Shown: one piece after another, positions 55,490 to 63,926 of the stretch
Layout of the letters: each line of letters opens with the position of its first letter
How positions within the stretch are numbered: the stretch's first letter is position 1
Source: Ferrimonas futtsuensis DSM 18154
GTDB taxonomy: Bacteria; Pseudomonadota; Gammaproteobacteria; Enterobacterales; Shewanellaceae
Direction: 5' to 3'
DNA: 64,000 nt
NCBI RefSeq assembly: GCF_000422645.1
Contig: NZ_AUGL01000011.1
Span: 62,001-126,000 of the forward strand
Notes under the pieces: generated by a model
The model's database searches: none
What the model was told of the DNA's origin: nothing
The model's input: only the letters and a program-made list of their open reading frames with translations
Position numbers and translations under genes: made by a program

Positions 55490-55533
55490 AGGGTGCCTTG
55501 ACCGGCACCCTACCTGGCCCGTTGACCGGGCCA
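55490..55533. promoter_or_regulatory. Two adjacent perfect hairpins upstream of cusB
   Basis: AGGGTGCC-TTGACC-GGCACCCT (55490-55511) and TGGCCCG-TTGAC-CGGGCCA (55515-55533) are adjacent perfect stem-loops, both with TTGAC in the loop. No T-run follows. They lie 64-107 bp before the cusB start and may be leader RNA structures or regulator sites; I could not match a CueR box to them. Confidence 0.5.
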
Positions 55534-55596
55534 ACCGACTATAAAGAGGTTTCCGGGCTATCCCCGCGATAGAGCCGGATTCGAGGAGAAGCCAAG

Positions 55597-57225
55597 ATGT
55601 TTGGTGACAACTTTTCCGCCCGTTGGCTGCTGGCTTTGATGCTGGTTTTGCCGATGTTGGCCATGCCACTCCATGCCCAGCAGGCCAGTGAGCCCGCCCA
55701 TAACCACGCTGAACAGGCCGAACCCTATGCCTGTCCCATGCACCTGGACCAGACCGGTCATGAAGGTGACCGTTGCCCCGAGTGCAAGATGTTTCTGACC
55801 CCGGTGGATGCGCCCTACGCCTGCCCCATGCATCCGCAGCAGACCGGCGCCATCGGCGACCGCTGTGCCATCTGCAACATGTATCTGACCCCGGAGGAGG
55901 AGGAGGAGGAAGCGGTCCAGCCCTATGCCTGCCCGATGCACCCGGAGCAGACGGGAGGGGAGGGGGATCGCTGCCCCATCTGCAATATGTTCCTGCAGCC
56001 GGTAGAGGGCGACTCTCATGAGGGGCACGACCACGCTGCCATGGAGATGCCCATGTCGTCGCCGGTGGCCAAGCAAAGCCCCCTGTCGTCCAACGGCGGA
56101 GGGGTGAAGTATGTCTGCCCCATGCACCCCCATATCGTCTCTGATGACCCCGGTTCCTGCCCCATCTGTGGCATGGACCTGGAGAAGGTGGAGCTGGGTG
56201 CCAGCACCGAAGAGGTGGTGGTGGGGGTGCCCGGGGGCATGCAACAGGCCCTGGGTATGCGGGTGGAAGCCGTGGAGCAGGGCACCCTGTGGCGCTACAT
56301 CAATACCATAGGCACGGTGGAGTACGACCAGGATGCCCTCAGCCACATCCATGCCCGGGTGTCCGGCTGGATCGAAAAGCTGGGGGTTGCCTCCGTCGGT
56401 GACCAGGTGAAGCAGGGCGACCTGCTGTTTGAGCTGTACAGCCCGGAGCTGATCAACGCCCAGGACGATTACCTGCTGGCCATGAGCAGCCTTAAAAGTG
56501 ACACCATCCGCGGCCCTGAGCTGATGCGCAAGGCCAGGCTGCGGCTGGAGCTGCTGGGAATGGACACCCGTCTGATTCAGCGGCTGGAACGTACCGGCAA
56601 GAGCCTGTACCGGGTGCCCTTCTACGCTCAGCAGGATGGCTACATCAGCCAGCTGAATGTCCGCGACGGCATGTACATCCAGCCTGCTACTGAGGTGATG
56701 AAGCTGGTGAATCTGGACAACGTCTGGGTGATTGCCGAGGTGTTTGAGAACCAGCAGGGCTGGTTCAAGGTGGGCCAGGATGCGGCGGTAACCGCTTCCG
56801 CCCTGGGGCTGTTCGAGTTGGAGGGGCAGATCGATTACATCTATCCCGAGCTGGACCCGGTGACCCGGGCGATGCAGGTTCGGGTCAGCCTGGCGAATCC
56901 GGACGGCAAGCTGCGCCCCGGCTCCCTGGTGGACGTGGAGCTCTATGGCACCGCCAAGCGTGGCCTGACCCTGGTGCCCACCGAGGCACTGATCCAGACC
57001 GGCCGCAGCAACCGGGTGGTGGTGCAGAGATCCGAGACCGAATTTGTGGTCAAGGAGGTGACTCTGGGGATGATCGCCCGGGGCAAGGCGGAGATCCTCT
57101 CCGGCATCGAGCCCGGTGAGCGGGTGGTGGTGTCCGGCCAGTTCCTGCTGGATTCCGAGGCCAGCCTCAAGGGCAGCCTGATGCGGATGACCAGTGGCAG
57201 CGCCCACAGCGGCCACAGCCACTAG
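55597..57225 (+). CDS. cusB: CusB-type RND periplasmic adaptor with four heavy-metal-binding modules
   Basis: 542 residues. A signal peptide (to about HAQQA) is followed by four heavy-metal-binding modules at about 44-70, 74-100, 110-135 and 172-198, then the adaptor proper (beta-barrel, lipoyl and hairpin parts from about 205). Only the fourth module has the usual CPICGMDLE ending; the first three read CPECKMFL, CAICNMYL and CPICNMFL. A Glu-rich run (EEEEEE) separates modules two and three. CusB bridges the inner-membrane pump and an outer-membrane channel and takes Cu(I)/Ag(I) from chaperones. It ends in HSGHSH. cusA starts 8 bp later. Confidence 0.94.
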   Translation: MFGDNFSARWLLALMLVLPMLAMPLHAQQASEPAHNHAEQAEPYACPMHLDQTGHEGDRCPECKMFLTPVDAPYACPMHPQQTGAIGDRCAICNMYLTPEEEEEEAVQPYACPMHPEQTGGEGDRCPICNMFLQPVEGDSHEGHDHAAMEMPMSSPVAKQSPLSSNGGGVKYVCPMHPHIVSDDPGSCPICGMDLEKVELGASTEEVVVGVPGGMQQALGMRVEAVEQGTLWRYINTIGTVEYDQDALSHIHARVSGWIEKLGVASVGDQVKQGDLLFELYSPELINAQDDYLLAMSSLKSDTIRGPELMRKARLRLELLGMDTRLIQRLERTGKSLYRVPFYAQQDGYISQLNVRDGMYIQPATEVMKLVNLDNVWVIAEVFENQQGWFKVGQDAAVTASALGLFELEGQIDYIYPELDPVTRAMQVRVSLANPDGKLRPGSLVDVELYGTAKRGLTLVPTEALIQTGRSNRVVVQRSETEFVVKEVTLGMIARGKAEILSGIEPGERVVVSGQFLLDSEASLKGSLMRMTSGSAHSGHSH

Positions 57226-57233
57226 GAGGCCCC

Positions 57234-60200
57234 ATGCTGGAAAAAATCATTGAAGCCTCTATCCGTCAGCGGGTGATGGTGCTGGTGGTGATGGCGGTGA
57301 TCGCCCTGGTGGGCTGGCAGGCGCTGCGCACCACCCCCCTGGACGCCTTGCCGGATCTGTCCGATGTTCAGGTGATCGTCAAGACTCCCTATCCCGGGCA
57401 GGCGCCGCAACTGGTGGAGGAGCAGGTGACCTATCCTCTCTCCTCGGCGATGCTGGCGGTGCCCGGCGCCAAGACGGTGCGCGGTTACTCCTTCTTCGGC
57501 GATTCCTACGTCTACGTGATCTTCGAGGATGGGACCGACATCTACTGGGCCCGCTCGCGGGTGCTGGAGTACTTGTCTCAGGTGCAGGGACAACTGCCTG
57601 CCGCCGCCCGGCCCGAGCTGGGCCCGGATGCCTCCGGGGTGGGCTGGGTGTTTGAATACGCTCTGGTGGATCGCAGTGGTAAGCACGATCTGGCCCAGCT
57701 TCGCAGCCTGCAGGACTGGTACCTGAAGCTGGAGTTGCAGAGTGTGGCCGGGGTTTCCGAGGTGGCCACCATCGGCGGCATGGAGCAGAGTTATCAAGTG
57801 GTGGTGGATCCCCACAAGCTGGCTTTGTACAAGCTGGACATCGGCCGGGTGAAGATGGCCATCGACCGGGCCAACGCCGAGGTGGGCGGGTCTGTGGTGG
57901 AGATGGCCGAAGCGGAGTACATGATCCGTTCCAAGGGTTACCGTCAGAGCCTGGCGGATTTCGCCGAGATCCCCCTGGGTGTGGTGTCCGACGCCGGCAA
58001 CCCGGTGTTGCTCAAGGATGTGGCCACCCTGCGCCTGGGGCCGGCGTCACGCCGTGGCATGGCGGAGCTCGATGGTGAAGGCGAAGTGGTGGGCGGCATC
58101 ATCGTCATGCGCTACGGTGAAAACGCCCTGGCCACCATCGACGCGGTCAAGGCCAAGCTGGCCACCCTCAAGGGGGGGCTGCCGGAAGGGGTGGAGGTGG
58201 TGACCACCTACGACCGTTCCCAGCTGATCCTCAATTCGGTGGATAACCTGAAAGGCAAGGTGATCGAGGAGATGGCGGTGGTGGGCCTGGTGTGCCTGCT
58301 GTTCCTGCTGCACGCCCGATCCACTCTGGTGGCGGTGATCACCCTGCCCCTCTCTATCCTGGTGAGCTTTATCGTCATGGGCTGGATGGGGGTCAACGCC
58401 AACATCATGAGCCTGGGGGGAATCGCCATCGCCATTGGTGCCGTGGTGGATGCCGCCATCGTGATGGTGGAGAACGCCCACAAGCACCTGGAGCATTTCC
58501 GGGCCGATACCGGGCGTGAGCCTCTGGAGCAGGAGCGTTGGCAACTGATGAAGGAGGCCTCGGTGGAGGTGGGGCCGGCGCTGTTCTTCAGTCTGCTGAT
58601 CATCACCCTGAGCTTTATGCCGGTGTTTGTGCTGGAGGCCCAGGAGGGACGGCTGTTCCACCCCCTGGCCTACACCAAGACCTTCGCCATGGCTGCATCG
58701 GCGCTGCTGGCGATCACCCTGATTCCGGTCCTGATGGGCTACTTCATTCGCGGTCGTATTCCCGATGAGCGTAAGAACCCCATCAGCCGGTTGCTGATCG
58801 CCCTCTATCGCCCGTCACTGGGGCTGGTGTTGCGCTTTCCCCGGATCACCCTGGTCCTGGCCATCGTCGCCCTGGCGAGCGCCTGGTATCCCACCAGCCG
58901 CCTGGGGTCGGAGTTCATGCCGGAGCTGGAGGAGGGGGATCTGCTGTATATGCCCACTACCTTGCCTGGGGTCAGTGCCGGCAAGGCGGCGGAGGTGCTG
59001 CAGCAAACCGACCGGCTGATCAAGACCATTCCCGAGGTTAAGAGGGTGTTCGGCAAGGTGGGTCGGGCGGAAACCGCCACGGATCCCGCGCCGCTGACCA
59101 TGCTGGAGACCACCATCATGCTCAACCCCAGGGAGACCTGGCGGGAAGGGATGACCCTGGAGGGGATCATCGACGATCTGCAGCGCACTGTGAAGGTGCC
59201 CGGGGTGACCAACGCCTGGGTGCAGCCGATCAAGACCCGCATCGACATGCTCTCCACCGGCATCAAGACCCCCATCGGCATCAAGATCTCCGGTGCGGAC
59301 GTGGACGAGCTGCAGCGCATCGGTGGCGAGGTGGAAGCGATCCTGTCGCCGCTGTCCGGTACCGTTTCCGCCTTCGCCGAGCGGGTGGGAGGCGGCCGCT
59401 ATATCGACATCGAACCCAAGCTGGCGGTGGCGGCTCGCTACGGCCTCAGCCTGGACGATGTGCAGAATGTGGTGCGTCTGGCCATTGGTGGCATGCAGAT
59501 CGGAGAGTCGGTGCAGGGGGCGGAGCGCTACCCGATCAACCTGCGCTACCCCAGGGAACTGCGGGACGACATCGATAAGCTCAGGGCCTTGCCCGTCGTG
59601 ACCGCCAAGGGGCATTACATCCCCCTGTCCAACATCGCCGACATCAGCATCAGCGACGGGGCGCCGATGCTCAAGAGTGAAAATGGCCGTCTCATCTCCT
59701 GGGTGTTTGTGGACATCAAGGGGATCTCCATCGGTGAGTACATCGATCATGCCCGCCAGGCCCTGGACAGTCAGCTTAAGCTGCCGCCTCGCTACAGCGT
59801 CAGCTTCGCGGGCCAGTACGAGTACATGCAGCGGGTGGAGGCCAAGATGGTTCAGGTGATCCCCATGACCCTGGCGGTGATCTTCCTGCTGCTGATGCTT
59901 ACCTTCGGCTCCACCCTGCAGGCGGGGATCATCATGCTCAGCCTGCCTTTCGCCCTGGTGGGTTCCGCCTGGCTGCTCTATCTGCTGGAGTACAACCTGT
60001 CGGTGGCCGTGGCCGTGGGGATGATCGCCCTGGCCGGGGTGGCGGCGGAGTTCGGCGTGGTGATGCAGGTGTACCTGAACAACGCCATCAAGGCCAGACG
60101 CAAGTCTGGTGACTATTCGTCGGTGTCTGATCTGCGTGAGGCGCTGATGGAGGGGGCGGTGATGCGCATCCGACCCAAGGCGATGACGGTGGCGACCATC

Positions 60201-60374
60201 TTCTTCGGCCTGCTGCCCATCATGTGGGGGGCCGGCTCCGGCAACGACGTGATGCAGAAGATCGCCGCTCCCATGGTGGGCGGTATGGTGACCGCACCGC
60301 TGCTGTCACTGTTTGTGATACCTGCGCTTTACCTGCTGATCTACGGGAGGGAGCTGAAAGAGGAGGCATCATGA
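57234..60374 (+). CDS. cusA: CusA-type Cu(I)/Ag(I) efflux RND pump
   Basis: 1046 residues of the heavy-metal efflux RND family, a proton-driven trimer of the inner membrane. The three methionines that bind Cu(I) in E. coli CusA are conserved at identical positions: Met573 in LLYMPTTLP, Met623 in PLTMLETTI and Met672 in RIDMLSTGIK. The proton relay region in helix 4 reads GAVVDAAIVMVENAHKHLE, the monovalent-metal type. Twelve membrane helices and two periplasmic loops follow the family plan. Its stop overlaps the regulator gene by four bases. Confidence 0.97.
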   Translation: MLEKIIEASIRQRVMVLVVMAVIALVGWQALRTTPLDALPDLSDVQVIVKTPYPGQAPQLVEEQVTYPLSSAMLAVPGAKTVRGYSFFGDSYVYVIFEDGTDIYWARSRVLEYLSQVQGQLPAAARPELGPDASGVGWVFEYALVDRSGKHDLAQLRSLQDWYLKLELQSVAGVSEVATIGGMEQSYQVVVDPHKLALYKLDIGRVKMAIDRANAEVGGSVVEMAEAEYMIRSKGYRQSLADFAEIPLGVVSDAGNPVLLKDVATLRLGPASRRGMAELDGEGEVVGGIIVMRYGENALATIDAVKAKLATLKGGLPEGVEVVTTYDRSQLILNSVDNLKGKVIEEMAVVGLVCLLFLLHARSTLVAVITLPLSILVSFIVMGWMGVNANIMSLGGIAIAIGAVVDAAIVMVENAHKHLEHFRADTGREPLEQERWQLMKEASVEVGPALFFSLLIITLSFMPVFVLEAQEGRLFHPLAYTKTFAMAASALLAITLIPVLMGYFIRGRIPDERKNPISRLLIALYRPSLGLVLRFPRITLVLAIVALASAWYPTSRLGSEFMPELEEGDLLYMPTTLPGVSAGKAAEVLQQTDRLIKTIPEVKRVFGKVGRAETATDPAPLTMLETTIMLNPRETWREGMTLEGIIDDLQRTVKVPGVTNAWVQPIKTRIDMLSTGIKTPIGIKISGADVDELQRIGGEVEAILSPLSGTVSAFAERVGGGRYIDIEPKLAVAARYGLSLDDVQNVVRLAIGGMQIGESVQGAERYPINLRYPRELRDDIDKLRALPVVTAKGHYIPLSNIADISISDGAPMLKSENGRLISWVFVDIKGISIGEYIDHARQALDSQLKLPPRYSVSFAGQYEYMQRVEAKMVQVIPMTLAVIFLLLMLTFGSTLQAGIIMLSLPFALVGSAWLLYLLEYNLSVAVAVGMIALAGVAAEFGVVMQVYLNNAIKARRKSGDYSSVSDLREALMEGAVMRIRPKAMTVATIFFGLLPIMWGAGSGNDVMQKIAAPMVGGMVTAPLLSLFVIPALYLLIYGRELKEEAS

Positions 60375-60763
60375 AGATAGGCGAGGTGGCCCGGGAGACC
60401 GGGCTCAGTGTCAAGACACTGCGCTATTACCATGATATTGGACTTGTGCAGGCCCCCCGGGGGGAGAACGGCTATCGCGCCTATGGCAGATCGCAGCTGG
60501 CTCAGTTGCAGTTTGTGGCCAGGTGTCGATCCCTGGGGTTCTCACTGGATCAGTGCGCCACCCTGTTGGCACTGAACGCGAATGAGCAGCGCAGTGCGGG
60601 GCAGGTCAGGGCTCTGGCCAACGAACAACTGGGCCAGGTGCGTGACAAACTGGCCCAGCTTCAGTCACTGGAGCGGCGTTTGAACGGCCTGGTCGGAGAC
60701 TGTCCTGGAGGGGCAGCCCCTCAGTGCAGCATCCTGGATTCACTAAATGGGTCAGGGCATTAG
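60371..60763 (+). CDS. cueR: MerR-family regulator, CueR-like
   Basis: 130 residues, with AGGAGG before an ATG that overlaps the cusA stop. The MerR helix-turn-helix is VARETGLSVKTLRYYHDIGL. The metal site matches CueR: Ser75 at the monovalent-metal position (CueR Ser77) and Cys111 and Cys119 spaced C-x7-C (CPGGAAPQC; CueR Cys112/Cys120). It should therefore sense Cu(I), Ag(I) or Au(I) and activate the island or copA. Being in the operon it may control, it probably forms a feedback loop. Confidence 0.9.
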   Translation: MKIGEVARETGLSVKTLRYYHDIGLVQAPRGENGYRAYGRSQLAQLQFVARCRSLGFSLDQCATLLALNANEQRSAGQVRALANEQLGQVRDKLAQLQSLERRLNGLVGDCPGGAAPQCSILDSLNGSGH

Positions 60764-60778
60764 CTCTGCCAATAGACC

Positions 60779-60805
60779 AAAGAGGCGCCTGGCGCCTCTT
60801 TTTTT
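60779..60805 (+). terminator. Terminator of the cusBA-cueR operon
   Basis: AAGAGGCGCC / GGCGCCTCTT nearly without loop, then seven T in total. Confidence 0.9.
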
Positions 60806-60888
60806 ATGGTTTCCTGGGGGCTGGTACGCTGCGACGCCTTGGGTGGTATGGGGAAAGGGGGCGGAATTTTAACGGTTGGGGGCCAGAC

Positions 60889-60912
60889 AAAAAAAAGGCG
60901 GCCGAAGCCGCC
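60889..60912 (-). terminator. Terminator of the DUF2057 gene
   Basis: On the minus strand GGCGGC-TTCG-GCCGCC is followed by TTTTTTTT, a classic UUCG tetraloop terminator. Confidence 0.93.
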
Positions 60913-60920
60913 AAGGTTGG

Positions 60921-61346
60921 TCAGAAACGGGCGTTTGCTCTGGCCATCAGGGCCATGAGCTGGCTCTGGGTCAGCAGTTGGCTCTCCACCGCCCCGGTGT
61001 CGTTACGCAGGCTGGCGTATGGCTGGCGGGCAAACTGGCGCACTTCGGTTTCACTGCGCAGGTCTGGCAGCTGCAGCCTGTAGGTTTGATCGTCCTTGGC
61101 CTCGAAACTCAGGTAGAGGGGCTCAGAGCTGACGTACTCGTGGTCTTCCGCGTTGAGCTGCAGCAGTTCGGCATAACGCAGTTCCAGAATCTGCAGGCCC
61201 GGCTGCAGAGGCAGGGCGCTGCGGTAGCTGGGGACCGCTTCACCATTGACCTTGTTGGCCCAGATGGAGGAGGGCAGTTCCAGGGTGGCGGCCTGGGTCA
61301 GGGGGGACGCCAGGGTGAGCAGGGTTGCGGAAATCAGGGTTTTCAT
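60921..61346 (-). CDS. Exported DUF2057 family protein
   Basis: 141 residues from the ATG at 61346. A signal peptide (MKTLISATLLTLASPLTQA) is followed by ATLELPSSIWANKVNGEAVP, RSALPLQPGLQILELRYAEL and SSEPLYLSFEAKDDQTYRLQ. These match the DUF2057 (YccT) family of periplasmic proteins. E. coli YccT has been linked to curli inhibition; whether that applies here is unknown. It is probably a single gene, with its own UUCG terminator, next to but not clearly part of the copper island. Confidence 0.85.
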   Translation of the reverse strand: MKTLISATLLTLASPLTQAATLELPSSIWANKVNGEAVPSYRSALPLQPGLQILELRYAELLQLNAEDHEYVSSEPLYLSFEAKDDQTYRLQLPDLRSETEVRQFARQPYASLRNDTGAVESQLLTQSQLMALMARANARF

Positions 61347-61400
61347 AAGGTGGTTCTCCATAAAGATTCGTTCACTATTGGGTTGGTGGGGTACGAACCG

Positions 61401-61727
61401 TCAGGAGATGGGAGGGCGCAAGGGCCTGCCGCAGGGAGCGGGGTAGGCTGCCGGCATCCGGAAGGGGGGCGGAACGCTTCCCGGCAAGGGCAGCTGCGGC
61501 ATCTCCATGGGAAGCAGAGTGGCCGCAGTGACCCACACACAACCGGATTGACACTGCTGGCACAGTGGTGCATCGGCGTGATGCATCGCCAGCTCGCAGG
61601 TCAGCGTTGTGCTGACAGGCATCCGGTGGATGGGTTGGGCTTGGGCTGGCTGGGCCAGGCTGACCATCAGGAGCATCATCAGCAAGGGGAGCCAGAACCC
61701 GTATTGACGGGAAGCGTTCCTAATCAT
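61401..61727 (-). CDS. Small exported Cys-rich protein 3 of copper island
   Basis: 108 residues starting MIRNASRQYGFWLPLLMMLL. A signal peptide to about QPAQA is followed by HRMPVSTTLTCELAMHHADA, LCQQCQSGCVW with a CxxC pair, a Met/Pro-rich part, and a C-terminus PLRPPIS. The tail and the cysteine cluster match the two small proteins upstream of cusB, though this gene lies on the other strand at the far side of the operon. Function is unknown; a copper-related role is inferred from position and residues. It is upstream of the DUF2057 gene by 54 bp. Confidence 0.68.
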   Translation of the reverse strand: MIRNASRQYGFWLPLLMMLLMVSLAQPAQAQPIHRMPVSTTLTCELAMHHADAPLCQQCQSGCVWVTAATLLPMEMPQLPLPGSVPPPFRMPAAYPAPCGRPLRPPIS

Positions 61728-61877
61728 GTGGCCAGGGTAAAGCCTCCCCTGACAGGAGGGTCAAGCTCCGGGTTAGCCAGCTGCCAAATTCACTGAACAC
61801 TGCATTCACTCCTGTTGGTTTTTCCCCCTGGCGCTGGCGCCCACAATGGCGCTGACCTAAACGCAAGGAGACACACC

Positions 61878-63065
61878 ATGACCGAGTTACTGCAATCTGG
61901 CCGCAACCGCATCAAATGGGCTCGGGCCCATATGCCCATCGTGCGTGCCCTGGGGGAGGAGTTTGCCCGCAGCCGCCCCTTCGAGGGCCTGACGCTGGGG
62001 ATCTGCCTGCACGTTGAGGCCAAGACCGGAGTCTGGTTGGAGACGCTGACCAAGGGGGGCGCCCGGGTGGTGATCACCGGCAGTCCCGGCACCACTCAGG
62101 ATGATACCGCCGAGGCGATCCGACAGGATTACGGGGTGCAGGTTCTGGGGCACAGGAGTGAGAGCTTCGAGGATCACATCGAGCAGTGTCGTCAGGTACT
62201 GCGGGCCGAGCCGCAGATCCTGTCGGACAACGGCGCCGATCTTCACAGCCTGTTGTTCAGCGAAGCGGAGTTTGCCCCTCTGCGTGGCACCCTGCTGGGG
62301 GCCACCGAGGAGACCACCACCGGGGCCAACCGTTTGCGCCAGCTGGCGCCGGACCAGGGCTTCCCGACCCTGGTGATCAACGACACCCAGGCCAAGCGCA
62401 TCGTCGAGAACCGTTACGGTGTCGGCAGCTCCGTGGTGGATGGCATCATGCGCGCCACCAACGTGATGCTTCATGGCAAGCGGGCGGTGGTGATCGGCTA
62501 TGGCTACTGTGGCAGCGGTGTGGCGATGCGTCTTCGGGGCATGGGCGCCCATGTCACCGTGGTGGAACAGGATCCCCTTATCCGCCTCGAAGCCCATATG
62601 GAGGGGTTCCCCACAAACGACCTGGAGCCGGCCCTGGCACAGGCAGAGCTGGTGGTGACGGTGACTGGCTGCGACGGGGTGTTGACCCGGGATCATTTTC
62701 CCCTGCTCAGACATGGGGCGATCCTGGCCAACGCCGGCCACTTCGCCCGGGAGATGGAGCTCGATTCTCTGCGGGCCGAATCGGAGAGCGTTACCCGCAT
62801 CCGTGAACAGGTGGAGGCGTTTCGCTACAAGGGCAAAACCCTCTACCTGCTCAGTGGCGGCAATCTGGTGAACCTGGCGGCTGGGGACGGCAATCCGGTG
62901 GAGATCATGGACCTGGGGCTGGCGATGCAGGCCCTGAGTCTGGCGGCGGTGGCGCGCCCCGGCCAAGCGTACCCCAATGAGCCACAGCCGGTGCCCCGAC
63001 CCATCGAGATGCAGGTGGCCAGGCTAGCGGTGGATCACTGGATCCGCAAAGGTGCTCCCCAGTAG
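61878..63065 (+). CDS. Divergent S-adenosylhomocysteine hydrolase-like protein
   Basis: 395 residues from the ATG at 61878 (AAGGAGACACACC upstream). The SAH hydrolase fold is clear: CLHVEAKTG with the catalytic-type His45, LSDNGADL (Asp117), ATEETTTG (Glu144), INDTQAK (Lys173), and NAD-binding GYGYCGSGVA. However, three positions differ from classical AhcY: Glu177 replaces the catalytic-site Asp (human Asp190), Val182 replaces Cys195, and Asn339 (DGNP) replaces His353. It may act on a related substrate such as S-inosylhomocysteine, or be a slow hydrolase. It overlaps the convergent LysR gene by 42 bp. Confidence 0.82.
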   Translation: MTELLQSGRNRIKWARAHMPIVRALGEEFARSRPFEGLTLGICLHVEAKTGVWLETLTKGGARVVITGSPGTTQDDTAEAIRQDYGVQVLGHRSESFEDHIEQCRQVLRAEPQILSDNGADLHSLLFSEAEFAPLRGTLLGATEETTTGANRLRQLAPDQGFPTLVINDTQAKRIVENRYGVGSSVVDGIMRATNVMLHGKRAVVIGYGYCGSGVAMRLRGMGAHVTVVEQDPLIRLEAHMEGFPTNDLEPALAQAELVVTVTGCDGVLTRDHFPLLRHGAILANAGHFAREMELDSLRAESESVTRIREQVEAFRYKGKTLYLLSGGNLVNLAAGDGNPVEIMDLGLAMQALSLAAVARPGQAYPNEPQPVPRPIEMQVARLAVDHWIRKGAPQ

Positions 63066-63926
63066 TTCCAGCAGTCGCTCCAGCCTGGGAGGCTTGTTCT
63101 CCCGGGCGGGGTAGACCACAGACAGGGGAACCGGGTGCAGCCACTGATCCATCTGCGCCTGTAGGGTGCCCTGGTTCAACTCGCTGCGGCAGAGAAACTC
63201 CAGGGCGGTGGTGATGCCGACGCCGCTGCGGGCCAGACGCAGGGCCATGGCTTCACTGTCGGTCTCCACCACGAACTGGGGTTTGACCAGCACCGGCTGA
63301 CCGGATTCGTCGATAAAGTCCCAGTTGCGGCCGGTGAGGCAGTGGCGATAGTGGATGCAGCGGTGTCCCGCCAACTGTTCTATGGTGGTGGGCACCCCGG
63401 CCTGGCGCCAGTAGTCCGGGCTGGCCACCAGTTTGGTGTCCAGCTGGCACAGGGGGCGGCACACCATGGAGCTGTCCTCCAGACGACCGATCTGCAGCGC
63501 CAGATCGATACCCCGACCCACCAGGTCCTCCACCGACTCGCCAATCAGCACCTCCAGCCTGACGCTGGGGTGCTTCAACAGCATCTGCGCCAGGCAGTGG
63601 TGCAGGGGTTCGGCGTCCAATACCGCCGGCACCTGAATTCTCAGAGAGCCCCGAATCTCCGTGGCCTGGTCGGCCATCTGCTGATCGGTGCGCTCCGCGT
63701 CGTTGAGCAACGGGGTGATCTGCTCCAGCAGCCGCTGTCCCTCATCGGTGAGGGACAGGCGCCGGGTGGTGCGATGCAGCAGGCGAACGCCGTAGTGTTC
63801 CTCCAGTTGGCGCACATGGCCGGAGATCAGGGCGCGGGAGAGATCCAGTGCCTCGGCGGCCGCGGCGAAGCTGCCCCGTTCCGCCACGGTGCGAAAGGTG
63901 AGCCATTGATCAAAGCGGTGTCGCAT
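63024..63926 (-). CDS. LysR-family transcriptional regulator
   Basis: 300 residues from the ATG at 63926, with GGAG upstream. The N-terminal winged helix reads WLTFRTVAERGSFAAAAEAL and LSRALISGHVRQLEEHYGVR. The effector domain belongs to the CrgA/AaeR-like branch (GSLRIQVPAVLDAE; RCIHYRHCLTGRNW; VETDSEAMALRLARSGVGI). Ligand and targets are unknown. Its 3' end overlaps the convergent hydrolase-like gene. Its start overlaps the end of another minus-strand frame. Confidence 0.92.
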   Translation of the reverse strand: MRHRFDQWLTFRTVAERGSFAAAAEALDLSRALISGHVRQLEEHYGVRLLHRTTRRLSLTDEGQRLLEQITPLLNDAERTDQQMADQATEIRGSLRIQVPAVLDAEPLHHCLAQMLLKHPSVRLEVLIGESVEDLVGRGIDLALQIGRLEDSSMVCRPLCQLDTKLVASPDYWRQAGVPTTIEQLAGHRCIHYRHCLTGRNWDFIDESGQPVLVKPQFVVETDSEAMALRLARSGVGITTALEFLCRSELNQGTLQAQMDQWLHPVPLSVVYPARENKPPRLERLLELLGSTFADPVIHR

